This document shows positions 8,975-16,408 of a stretch of DNA of 46,461 nucleotides, piece by piece (within the stretch, counting starts at the first letter, position 1; each line of letters opens with the position of its first letter). The position numbers and the translations under genes are program-made. A model generated the notes under the pieces. The model was given only the letters and a program-made list of their open reading frames with translations, had not been told where the DNA came from and ran no database searches. Source of the stretch: Actinomyces haliotis (GTDB lineage Bacteria > Actinomycetota > Actinomycetes > Actinomycetales > Actinomycetaceae). The DNA lies in contig NZ_JACWNA010000010.1 in NCBI RefSeq assembly GCF_015355765.1, positions 1 through 46,461 of the forward strand. Reading direction: 5' to 3'.

Positions 8975-9700
8975 TCAGAAGGCGATCTGGAGGCCGTACC
9001 TGAGGAACAGGGCGGCGAGGACGGCGCCGACGAAGGGGGCGGTGCCGGGCACGATGAGCCCGTAGGTCCAGTCGTTGCTCGTCTTGTTGCCGATGGGAAG
9101 GACCTGGTAGGCGAGGCGGGGCCCGAGGTCACGCGCCTGGTTCATGGCGAAGCCGGTGGTGCCGCCCAGCCCCATGCCGATGGCCCACACGATGAGTCCG
9201 ACGGCGATCGGCAGCTGCGCGTTGTAGACGGGGTTCTTGTCGACGGCGAGGATCGCGGTGAGGAAGATCGTCGTCGCGAAGGCCTCGACGAAGTAGTTGC
9301 GCGGCAGGTTCCGGCAGTTGGGGTTCGTGGAGAAGATGTTGCGGATCATGACCGGGTCGACGTCGTTCTCCGAGATGGCGAAGTGGTCGGCGTACATGAA
9401 CCACACGATGACGGCTCCGATGAAGGCGCCGAGGAGCTCGGCGATCGTCACGGGCACGAGCATGCTCCACGGGAGCAGTCCCAGGATCGCCTGGCACAGG
9501 GCCATGGCCGGGTTGATGCAGACGCCACCGAAGATCCACAGGGTCACCGTGATGCCGAAGGCCCAGGTGGTGATGGCGAAGAGGTGGCCGGTTCCCGCGT
9601 ACTTGGTGCGACGCAGGACGTCGTCGCAGTGGACGCCGACACCGAAGACGATCATGAGGCCGGTTCCGAGGAGCTCGAAGAGGAGCCGCTGCCAGTCCAT
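8975..9700 (-). CDS. larD: LarD-like lactate/glycerol facilitator (aquaglyceroporin family)
   Basis: A 241-residue MIP-family channel. The first half contains GGVCINPAMALCQ with the NPA motif at 63-65. The second half contains GFAMNQARDLGPRLA, where the usual second NPA is NQA (187-189), followed by Arg190 of the selectivity filter. About six hydrophobic helices are visible. In L. plantarum LarD (GlpF1) is encoded in the lar operon and passes D- and L-lactic acid, and the same genomic slot between larA and larC supports that role here. The ATG start was chosen because the conserved N-terminus MDWQRLLFELLGTG begins there with a weak AGG upstream; the frame extends further but without family similarity. 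Transport of lactate is inferred from context. Confidence 0.9.
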   Translation of the reverse strand: MDWQRLLFELLGTGLMIVFGVGVHCDDVLRRTKYAGTGHLFAITTWAFGITVTLWIFGGVCINPAMALCQAILGLLPWSMLVPVTIAELLGAFIGAVIVWFMYADHFAISENDVDPVMIRNIFSTNPNCRNLPRNYFVEAFATTIFLTAILAVDKNPVYNAQLPIAVGLIVWAIGMGLGGTTGFAMNQARDLGPRLAYQVLPIGNKTSNDWTYGLIVPGTAPFVGAVLAALFLRYGLQIAF

Positions 9701-9737
9701 GGTTGTTACCTGTGTTCCTTCGTGAGTGGGGTGCGGG

Positions 9738-11012
9738 TCACTTGACGATGACGGACAGGCCGTCGCGGATGACGGCGACCTGGGCGTCGGGGCCCTCGAT
9801 CTCCAGCGCGCGCTCGAGGGCGGCGTCGAAGGTCGGGACGAGCTCCATGTGCATGTCCGTGACGAGGTTGGGCTGCACGAGGTCGGAGACGACGATGACG
9901 CGGTGGTGGACGAGGATCCGGGCGAGGATCTGGCTGGTCCACTGGTCGGGGACGGTCTCGAGGCGGGGCGTGTTGATCGCGGCCTCGAGGAACTCGGCGG
10001 GGGCTTGGACGTCGGCGATGTTGTGGTAGAAGCCCTCACCGCCGTGACCGTCGGCGCAGCCGGCGACCATGATGATGACGCCGCCCTCTTTGTTGGTGGC
10101 CTCGGCCGCCGTCATGCCCTTGACCGCCTGGTAGATGTTCTGGTCGAGGGGGAAGCCGCCGTTGGTGGACACGGCGACGTCGCAGGGCAAGGCGGGGACG
10201 GTGGCGAGCTCCTCGACGAAGTCGCAGCCGACCTTGTGGGCCTCGACCATGTCTCCCGCGAAGGAGCCGATGATGTGCTTCTCACCGTCGAGGACGACGT
10301 TGACGATGAAGGCGAGCCCTGCCTTGCGGGCGGCCCACTCCATGTCCTTGTGGATGGGGTTGCCGGAGAGGTTGCCGGTGCGCGCCTTGTCAGAGCTGAT
10401 GAACTCGCCGGAGTGGTTCGCCATGATCGTCTTGTAGGAGGCGATGCCCGGCAGGACGGCCTTGCGACCGCCGGAGAAGCCGGCGAAGAAGTGGGACTCG
10501 ATGAACCCCTCGGCGAGCAGGAGGTCCGCCTCCGCGGCGATGCGGTTGATGATGGCGTCGCCGCCGCTGGAGAGCTGGCCGATCTTGACCATGGCGTCGT
10601 CGTCGGTGGAGACGTGCATGACGATCTCCTCGTTGTCAACGATCTCCTGGCCGTACTTGTTGATGAGCTCCTCGCGGGTCGAGGGGCGGTGGAAGCCGGT
10701 GGCCACGAGGATGCGGACGCGGGCGTCAGGGGCGACGGAGCGGATGCGGCGCAGGATGATGGGCGTGATGACGTGGCTCGGGACCGGGCGGGTGTGGTCC
10801 GAGGAGATGAGGACGATGTCCTTCTTGCCCTTGGCGAGCTCCTCGAGCCTGGCGGAGCCGATGGGGTTGTCCATCGACTTCTCGACGGTCTCCGCCTCGG
10901 TGAGGGGGTTGCGGAAGTCCTCGGCACCGGACTGGATGAGGCCGGCGAAGTTCCTCTCCGGGACGGTGGCGTCGATGGTGCCGTGGTCGTAGGGCAGCTT
11001 GAAGGTGGGCAT
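9738..11012 (-). CDS. larA: Nickel-dependent lactate racemase LarA
   Basis: Interconverts D- and L-lactate using the covalently bound nickel-pincer nucleotide. The ATG with AGAGGG upstream gives 424 residues. The catalytic set characterised in L. plantarum LarA is present at the same numbers: His108 in ATGFHRP, His174 in IESHFFAGF, Lys184 in SGGRKAV (the cofactor-anchoring lysine) and His200 in MANHSGEF. The SDHTRPVP motif at 71-78 is also intact. The match in residue number and context makes lactate the most probable substrate, although related LarA homologues act on other 2-hydroxy acids. It lies between larB (82 bp upstream) and larD (37 bp downstream). Confidence 0.95.
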   Translation of the reverse strand: MPTFKLPYDHGTIDATVPERNFAGLIQSGAEDFRNPLTEAETVEKSMDNPIGSARLEELAKGKKDIVLISSDHTRPVPSHVITPIILRRIRSVAPDARVRILVATGFHRPSTREELINKYGQEIVDNEEIVMHVSTDDDAMVKIGQLSSGGDAIINRIAAEADLLLAEGFIESHFFAGFSGGRKAVLPGIASYKTIMANHSGEFISSDKARTGNLSGNPIHKDMEWAARKAGLAFIVNVVLDGEKHIIGSFAGDMVEAHKVGCDFVEELATVPALPCDVAVSTNGGFPLDQNIYQAVKGMTAAEATNKEGGVIIMVAGCADGHGGEGFYHNIADVQAPAEFLEAAINTPRLETVPDQWTSQILARILVHHRVIVVSDLVQPNLVTDMHMELVPTFDAALERALEIEGPDAQVAVIRDGLSVIVK

Positions 11013-11094
11013 GGTTCCCTCTCGGATCCTTGTGCGTGGTGGCGGTTGCCTGGTTCGGCGCGGTGCGCCGGTGGTCTGGTGGGGTGGCGGGCGC

Positions 11095-11787
11095 TCAGGT
11101 GCGCGGGGCGGTGATCTGGGCGGCGAGGTGGCCCGCGCCGTACCCGTTGTCGATGTTGACCACGCCGACGCCGGGGGCGCAGGCGTTGAGCATCGTGAGC
11201 AGGGGGGCGAGGCCGTCGAGGGCGGCGCCGTAGCCCACGGAAGTAGGCAGGGCGACGACGGGGCAGGCGACGAGTCCGGCGATAAGGCCCGGCAGGGCCC
11301 CGTCCATCCCGGCGGCGACGATGACGCAGCCGGCGGAGCGGAAGGTGTCCAGGCGCGCCAGGGTGCGGTGGAGCCCGGCGATGCCGACGTCGGGGACGAG
11401 CTCGGTCCCACGACCGAGGTAGCGGGCGGTGAGGAGGGCCTCGCGGGCCACGGGGAGGTCGGAGGTGCCGGCGCAGGCGACGACGACCTTCTCCCCGCTC
11501 GGCTCGGGCGGCTCCGGCGGCCAAGCGACGAGGCGGGCCACGTCGTCGTGGACGGCGTCGGGCAGCTCGGCGAGGACGGCGTCGGCGCGCTCGGCGTCGG
11601 CGCGGGTGAACAGGTGGTGCGTCTCCGGGTGCTCACGCACGAGCGCCGCGATGGTGCGCACGTCCCCCACGGACTTTCCCTCGCAGTAGACGGCCTCTGG
11701 GTAGCCGCGACGGGAGGCGCGCTCGAGGTCGAGCTGCACGAGGCCGTCGACGGCTCCGCCCTCCCCTGTCCGGTTGGGCTCAGCCAC
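11095..11787 (-). CDS. larB: LarB, pyridinium-3,5-biscarboxylic acid mononucleotide synthase
   Basis: First enzyme of nickel-pincer cofactor synthesis: it carboxylates the pyridinium ring of nicotinic acid adenine dinucleotide and releases AMP. The GTG start at 11787 overlaps the larE stop by 8 bp and gives 230 residues. The C-terminal half is PurE-like: CAGTSDLPVAREA (about 105-117), GMDGALPGLIAGL (160-172) and PTSVGYGA (181-188). Cys203 in NACAPGVGVVNIDNG corresponds to the cysteine that forms a covalent adduct with the pyridinium ring in L. plantarum LarB. The overlap indicates translational coupling with larE. Confidence 0.93.
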   Translation of the reverse strand: MAEPNRTGEGGAVDGLVQLDLERASRRGYPEAVYCEGKSVGDVRTIAALVREHPETHHLFTRADAERADAVLAELPDAVHDDVARLVAWPPEPPEPSGEKVVVACAGTSDLPVAREALLTARYLGRGTELVPDVGIAGLHRTLARLDTFRSAGCVIVAAGMDGALPGLIAGLVACPVVALPTSVGYGAALDGLAPLLTMLNACAPGVGVVNIDNGYGAGHLAAQITAPRT

Positions 11788-12661
11788 GGGGGGCCTGCCC
11801 CAGCAGCGTGAGGCTGAACAGCCCCGACTGGAGACCACCGAGGTCGACGGTGACGTGGAGGAAGCCGGCGTCCTTGACCCCCTGGATGAGGGCGGTGCGC
11901 ACGTCGTCGTCCGCGATGCGGCCAATCTGGGTGACGGGGAGCTCGATGCGGGCGACGGTGCCGTGGTGACGCACCCGGCAGTCGGTGAAGCCCTGGGCGC
12001 GCACGGCCGCCTCGGCGTCCTCGATCTGCCTGAGCTTCTCGGGGGTGACCTCCTGGCCGTGCGGAACGCGGGAGGCGAGGCAGGGGGCGGCGGGCTTGTC
12101 GGCGACGGGGAGGTCGAGGGCTCGCGCGAGAGCCCGAACGCGGGGCTTGGTGACGCCGGCGTCCGCGAGCGGGCGCAGGACGCGGTGCTCCGTGGCGGCC
12201 CTGGCGCCGGGGCGGTCGGGGCGCAGACGGTCGTCAGCGTTCTCGCCGTAGGCGACGGAGTCGAGCCCCTGCTCGGCGACCACGCGCTCGTCGATGGCGG
12301 TGAACAGCGCCGTCTTGCAGTGGTAGCAGCGGTCGAGCCCGTTGGCCCGGTAGCCGGGCAGCTCGCCCTCACCCGGGTCGAACTCGACGAGCCTGACCCC
12401 GATGCGCTGGGCCACGTCGCGGGCGATCGCGTGCTCCGAGGAGGCCAAGGACGGGGACACGCCGAGGAGGGCGACGACGTTGTCACGTCCGAGGACCTCG
12501 GCGGCGACGGCGACGAGAAGGGCTGAGTCGACCCCGCCGGAGTAGGCGACGCCGAGGCGGCCGGCGCCGTCGAGAGCGGCGGCGATCGCGTCGAAGGCCT
12601 CGCGCTCGGCGACGTCGAGCCGGTCGCGGACGGAGGCTGTGGTGGGGCTGGTAGCGAGCAC
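11780..12661 (-). CDS. larE: LarE, ATP-dependent sulfur insertase for the nickel-pincer cofactor
   Basis: LarE adenylates the carboxylates made by LarB and replaces oxygen with sulfur. The 293-residue protein has a PP-loop, SGGVDS at 41-46. Cys194 in AAPCLASR matches the sacrificial cysteine of L. plantarum LarE (Cys176 there). A second cysteine pair, RCYHCK (Cys112, Cys115), is also present, so a cluster-dependent mechanism like that described for some other LarE proteins cannot be excluded. The GTG start at 12661 lies only three bases after a TGATAT -10 element and has no ribosome site, suggesting a leaderless message. It is the first gene of the lar operon and faces a divergent plus-strand gene across 90 bp. 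Confidence 0.93.
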   Translation of the reverse strand: MLATSPTTASVRDRLDVAEREAFDAIAAALDGAGRLGVAYSGGVDSALLVAVAAEVLGRDNVVALLGVSPSLASSEHAIARDVAQRIGVRLVEFDPGEGELPGYRANGLDRCYHCKTALFTAIDERVVAEQGLDSVAYGENADDRLRPDRPGARAATEHRVLRPLADAGVTKPRVRALARALDLPVADKPAAPCLASRVPHGQEVTPEKLRQIEDAEAAVRAQGFTDCRVRHHGTVARIELPVTQIGRIADDDVRTALIQGVKDAGFLHVTVDLGGLQSGLFSLTLLGQAPRG

Positions 12662-12664
12662 GAG

Positions 12665-12693
12665 ATATCAGCGTAGAGTCGATCGCGTGGCAA
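12665..12693 (-). promoter_or_regulatory. Putative promoter of the lar operon
   Basis: On the minus strand, TTGCCA (12693-12688) and TGATAT (12670-12665) are separated by exactly 17 bp. The larE GTG begins four bases after the -10 box, so initiation would be at or just inside the start codon. Confidence 0.55.
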
Positions 12694-12751
12694 GAGACTG
12701 TCGCCTTCAGTGCGGGCGTGCCCTGTCCGCGGTCGCGAGCGAGGCGTCCCG

Positions 12752-13807
12752 GTGAGCCCCGCGCGCCCCGCCGTCCTCAAGGTTTCCAACGGTCAGCGCG
12801 AGGTTCTGCGTCGGGTGGCCTCCGCGGAGGCCACCCGCACGAAGGACGTCGTGCGCGCTCAGGCGCTCCTGCTCGCCACGGACGGTGTGACGAACGAGAC
12901 GGTCGCGCGCCGCCTCGGGGTCTCACCGACGACGACGCGCGCGTGGCGTCGGGCCTTCGAGCGGACGGGGCTGGCGTCACTGGCGTCGGCGCCGGGGGAC
13001 CGTGGGCGCCGGGGCACGATCCCTGGGCTGCGTCTCGCGACGGCCGCGGGCGCCCTCAGCCACAACGAGCACGCCACCGTCCGGACGCCGGACCGTCAGC
13101 TCGCCGTCGAGCTGGGAGTCTCGACGGCCACCTTGCGCAGGCTGCGCGCGGACCTCCGCATCGGCGCCGGATCCTCCCCTCCTCCGCACCACCACATGGT
13201 CGAGGTCACGGGGGTCCTCGTGTCGCCCCCGGTGGCCGCCGTCGTCGTCGCCCTTGACGCCACGACCCACCGCACCTTCATGAGGTCGCGTCGGGGTCCC
13301 CACCTCAGGGGATCGTGCGCCGGCGCCCTCGTCGCGGCCATGAGCGCCGCGGACGTCCTGCGGGGCCGGATCCCCGTGCGACCGGACGAGCGCGCGGCCG
13401 AGGACTGGAACCTCTTCATGACCGAGGTCCCGGCGCAGTGGCCGGCCGGGGCGCGCCTGCACGTCGTCGCGACCGGCCCGTCGCGGCTGCTCACGGTTCT
13501 GGGGCCCGCCGGACGGGTGGCTGGCAGCGGTCTGCTCCACGTCCGGCGCACGCCGACGGCCTCCTGGCGCCACGGCCGGCTCACCATGATCGCTAGGGTG
13601 CTGCGAGCCTCGGACGGGCGGGGGGACCTCGCCGCCCTGCCCGAGCTCCTCACCTCGCTGGACGAGGCGGTAAGCGCGCCCACCGCCACGGGCTCGGGGA
13701 GGTCGCCGGAGGCCGGGTCGTTCGCCTGGGTCGCCAGGCGCGAGCTGGCTGAGACGGGAGCGCGCAGGTCACGGGCGGAGCTCATCGAGCGCACGCGGCT
13801 GTTCTGA
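12752..13807 (+). CDS. IS630-transposase-like protein lacking catalytic residues, divergent from larE
   Basis: A 351-residue protein (GTG start with GAGG seven bases upstream). Residues about 15-80 are an IS630-type N-terminal helix-turn-helix domain (LLATDGVTNETVARRLGVSP), and a second HTH-like segment follows at about 114-135. The C-terminal half can be aligned by eye to the IS630 DDE domain: ALDATTHRTF (about 168-177) at the first Asp, RLHVVATGPSR (235-245) where transposases have a D-N-Y-x-x-H motif, and HVRRTPTASWRHGRL (263-277) where they have TPTSASWxNQVE. The second Asp is Ala240 and the final Glu is lost, so transposition activity is unlikely. The frame is intact, with no terminal repeats noticed. 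It may be a domesticated regulator of the lar operon, or simply a decaying transposase. Confidence 0.75.
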   Translation: MSPARPAVLKVSNGQREVLRRVASAEATRTKDVVRAQALLLATDGVTNETVARRLGVSPTTTRAWRRAFERTGLASLASAPGDRGRRGTIPGLRLATAAGALSHNEHATVRTPDRQLAVELGVSTATLRRLRADLRIGAGSSPPPHHHMVEVTGVLVSPPVAAVVVALDATTHRTFMRSRRGPHLRGSCAGALVAAMSAADVLRGRIPVRPDERAAEDWNLFMTEVPAQWPAGARLHVVATGPSRLLTVLGPAGRVAGSGLLHVRRTPTASWRHGRLTMIARVLRASDGRGDLAALPELLTSLDEAVSAPTATGSGRSPEAGSFAWVARRELAETGARRSRAELIERTRLF

Positions 13808-13907
13808 CGCCTCCAGCGGGCCCTCAGCCGTCCGAGGGCGGGCGGCGGGCCAAGTACGGGCGGGGACGTCGCTATGCTGTCGCCCGTCGTCGCCGCGCCG
13901 ACGGCGG

Positions 13908-13981
13908 GCCTCCTTAGCTCAGATGGTCAGAGCAGCGGACTTTTAATCCGATGGTCGTGGGTTCGAGCCCCACAGGGGGTA
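13908..13981 (+). tRNA. tRNA-Lys (anticodon TTT)
   Basis: A 74-nt cloverleaf. The acceptor stem GCCTCCT pairs with AGGGGGT (G-U pairs allowed), followed by discriminator A. The anticodon loop CTTTTAA gives TTT. The T arm GTGGGTTCGAGCCCCAC is complete. CCA is not encoded. A TATGCT at 13873-13878 is a possible -10 box. Confidence 0.95.
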
Positions 13982-13987
13982 CGGACG

Positions 13988-14025
13988 CAGAGCGGGCCCC
14001 GTCCTGGTGGACGGGGCCCGCTCTG
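13988..14025. terminator. Bidirectional hairpin between tRNA-Lys and the GlsB-like gene
   Basis: A 17-bp perfect stem (13988-14004 with 14009-14025) with a TGGT loop lies between convergent transcripts. No U-tract is present on either side. Confidence 0.7.
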
Positions 14026-14061
14026 TCGACACAGCCCCGGCACGACCGGGGCGTGACGCAC

Positions 14062-14322
14062 TCACTTGCGGCGAGTGACACCGATGAAGATCGAGATGAA
14101 GACCATCGCGCAGATGACCGACAGGATCCAGCGGATCCAGTCGACGCCGCTGGTGGAGTCGACGCCGAAGAGGCCGGCGATCCAGGCACCGGCGGCGGCA
14201 CCGAGGGCACCGAGGATGATGGTCCACAGGATCGAGAGGTTCTGGTCGCCCTTGAGGATGAGGCGGGCGAGGGCGCCGATGATGGCGCCGACGATGATCA
14301 TGCCGATGATCTGACCGATCAT
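14062..14322 (-). CDS. GlsB/YeaQ/YmgE family small membrane protein
   Basis: An 86-residue protein with three hydrophobic Gly/Ala-rich segments (about 2-22, 30-52 and 65-82) and a basic C-terminus, TRRK. The pattern GQIIGMIIVGAIIGALARLI at the start is characteristic of the GlsB/YeaQ (transglycosylase-associated) family, often linked to envelope stress. AAGGAG lies five bases before the ATG. It stands alone, convergent with tRNA-Lys. The 277 bp upstream (14323-14599) contain an A/T-rich patch with TAAAAT on the minus strand as a possible -10 box and no gene. Confidence 0.9.
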   Translation of the reverse strand: MIGQIIGMIIVGAIIGALARLILKGDQNLSILWTIILGALGAAAGAWIAGLFGVDSTSGVDWIRWILSVICAMVFISIFIGVTRRK

Positions 14323-14599
14323 GGGAACTCCTTGGGTCTAGGGAGCGCCGCCGACGGGAGGTGCCGACGATCGCGCCGGCGAGCGGTACGTGGCCGGTCG
14401 CCGGACCTGATTTTACAAGAGCCATGGATCGAGTGCGATTCGTAGGTCACGTCGATATGAGCTCTGGCCTGCGAGAACGCCGTAACGACGCCGAGCAGCG
14501 GGGACGGGGAGTCCAGGAGCCCCGGGCGCGTCGAACAGGTTCCGCTCCCTGGACGACGCCCGTTCCGCCGCCCCCTGGCCCGGGTCAGGACGGCCCATC

Positions 14600-16099
14600 T
14601 CAGCGAGCGCCGCCCGAACGGCCCGAGCCGGCGCGCCCGCCGCGGCCGGTGCCCGCCCCCTTCGCGGACCCCGCCCCCTTCCTGCGGCTCCTCGACGGCT
14701 CGGCACTCCTCCTGCCGGAGGCGCCCGCACCGCCCTTGGCTCGCGAGCGACCGCGCCCCGACCGGCCGCTCCTGCCCCTGGCGCTGCGGCCCGAGCCGCC
14801 TGAACCGCTGCGGTTGGCCGCGGTGCCGCCCTTGACGGCGACGCCCTCGGGCATGTCCTCGGCGGCCACCGCGGGCGCCACCTCCCCCACGAGCTCGGCG
14901 ACGACGGCGTCGTCCGGGCGGACCCGCTCGATGTCCGCCTTGATCCTGGCCTTCTTGAGGAGGACCTGGACGTCGTGCTTCTGCTCGGGCAGGACCAGGG
15001 TGACGACGGTGCCCGCGGCCCCGGCGCGCGCGGTGCGGCCGGAGCGGTGCAGGTAGGCCTTGTGCTCGGCCGGCGGGTCGACGTGGACGACGAGCTCGAC
15101 GCCGGAGACGTCGATGCCGCGGGCAGCGATGTCGGTGGCGACCATGACGTGCGCCTCGCCGGAGGAGAAGGCGTGCATGGCGCGCTCGCGCGCGTTCTGG
15201 CTCATGTTGCCCTGAAGCTCGACGGCCGGGATGCCGTGCTGCGTCAGCTTGCGCGCCAGGCGACGGGCGAGGTGCTTCGTGCGCGTGAAGAGGATGCGCT
15301 GGCCGGTGCCGGAGGCGAGCCGGACGACGACGCCGTCCTTCGCCGTCTTGTCGGCGAGGAGCCAGACACGGTGGTCCATGTCGCGCACGGGTGAGGTGGC
15401 CGGGTCCACTGAGTGGTGGAGCGGGTCGTGGAGGAACTCGTCGACGATCTTGTCGACGCCGTTGTCCAAGGTGGCGGAGAAGAGCATGCGCTGTCCCGTG
15501 GCGGGGGTGGAGCGCATGATGCGCCGGACGTTCGGCAGGAAGCCGAGGTCGGCCATGTGGTCGGCCTCGTCGAGGACGGTGATGGAGACGTCGTCGAGGT
15601 GGACGATCCCCTGCCCCATGAGGTCCAGGAGGCGACCGGGGCAGGCGACGACGATGTCGACGCCCTTGGCGAGCGCCTTCTCCTGCGGCTTCTGGGAGAC
15701 CCCGCCGAAGATGGTCGTGACCGTCACCTCGACGGCGTCGGCGAGCGGCTTGATGGTGTCGGCGATCTGGATGGCGAGCTCGCGGGTCGGGGCGAGGACG
15801 AGGCCGATGGGGCGGCCCGGGTCGGCCATGTCCTCAGCGGCGAGGCGCTGGACGAGCGGCAGCGCGAAGGCGAGGGTCTTACCGGAGCCGGTGCGACCGC
15901 GACCGAGGACGTCACGGCCGGCCAGTGTGTCCGGGAGCGTCGCCGTCTGGATCGGGAAGGGACGCGTGAAGCCGCGTGAGTCGAGGTCGGCGACGAGGTC
16001 GGCGTCGACGCCGAGGGAGGCGAAGGAGGCCTCGCCGTCGGCCGGGACGCTGGAGGAGGCGAAGGGGGCGCGGGGCGCCGTGTGGGTGCGGTTGGGCAC
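14600..16099 (-). CDS. DEAD-box RNA helicase
   Basis: ATP-dependent RNA helicase of the DeaD/RhlE type. The motifs in order are a Q-motif region (GFTRPFPIQTATLPDTLAGRD), motif I RTGSGKT, PTRELA, motif II DEAD in VLDEADHM, SAT in LFSATL, the helicase C-terminal ATDIAARGIDV and HRSGRTARAG. From about residue 410 on there is a basic Gly/Ser/Arg tail typical of RNA-binding extensions. The GTG at 16099 was preferred because AGGA precedes it by five bases, giving 499 residues; the frame runs on to another GTG at 16132. It is monocistronic. Confidence 0.93.
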   Translation of the reverse strand: MPNRTHTAPRAPFASSSVPADGEASFASLGVDADLVADLDSRGFTRPFPIQTATLPDTLAGRDVLGRGRTGSGKTLAFALPLVQRLAAEDMADPGRPIGLVLAPTRELAIQIADTIKPLADAVEVTVTTIFGGVSQKPQEKALAKGVDIVVACPGRLLDLMGQGIVHLDDVSITVLDEADHMADLGFLPNVRRIMRSTPATGQRMLFSATLDNGVDKIVDEFLHDPLHHSVDPATSPVRDMDHRVWLLADKTAKDGVVVRLASGTGQRILFTRTKHLARRLARKLTQHGIPAVELQGNMSQNARERAMHAFSSGEAHVMVATDIAARGIDVSGVELVVHVDPPAEHKAYLHRSGRTARAGAAGTVVTLVLPEQKHDVQVLLKKARIKADIERVRPDDAVVAELVGEVAPAVAAEDMPEGVAVKGGTAANRSGSGGSGRSARGRSGRSGRGRSRAKGGAGASGRRSAEPSRSRRKGAGSAKGAGTGRGGRAGSGRSGGAR

Positions 16100-16408
16100 G
16101 GGGGTCCTGTTCTGCGAGGGCACCGCGCGCACGACGGCCGTGGCCGGGTGGCGCGCGACGGTGCGACGGGGTGCCGGCGTTCAGGGCTCGACGGCGCTGC
16201 CGCCGTCAGGGGCGCGCGCCGGAGCCGAGGCACCAGCCGGGCCGCGGCGGGTCGCCGGGCCGGTGGCTGAGTCTGCCAGGAGGGCCGCTCCCCCGCCATG
16301 AGGAAGTCCTCGCGCGCCGCGCGCGGTTGTGTGAGGAGCGTCTAAACCAGCAAGAACGCGAGGAGGGGCGGCTCGCAGCCGCCCCTCCTCATCGCTCAAG
16401 CGATTCGA
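16100..16408. other. Intergenic region upstream of the helicase gene
   Basis: About 310 bp that should carry the helicase promoter and contains the terminator at 16360-16390. No gene was identified; the frames here lack ribosome sites and recognisable protein features. Confidence 0.5.
16360..16390 (-). terminator. Terminator of the DUF4352-like gene
   Basis: A perfect 14-bp stem (16360-16373 with 16377-16390) with a 3-nt loop lies 19 bp past the stop codon at 16409. On the minus strand it is followed by a T-richer run (GCGTTCTTGCTGGTTT). Confidence 0.75.

Noticed and set aside
12752-13807. An active IS630 insertion sequence
   Set aside because: Two of the catalytic positions are replaced, and no terminal inverted repeats or TA target duplication were noticed at the edges.
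13874-14056. A plus-strand small ORF covering tRNA-Lys
   Set aside because: It overlaps the tRNA and its terminator completely and has no ribosome site.
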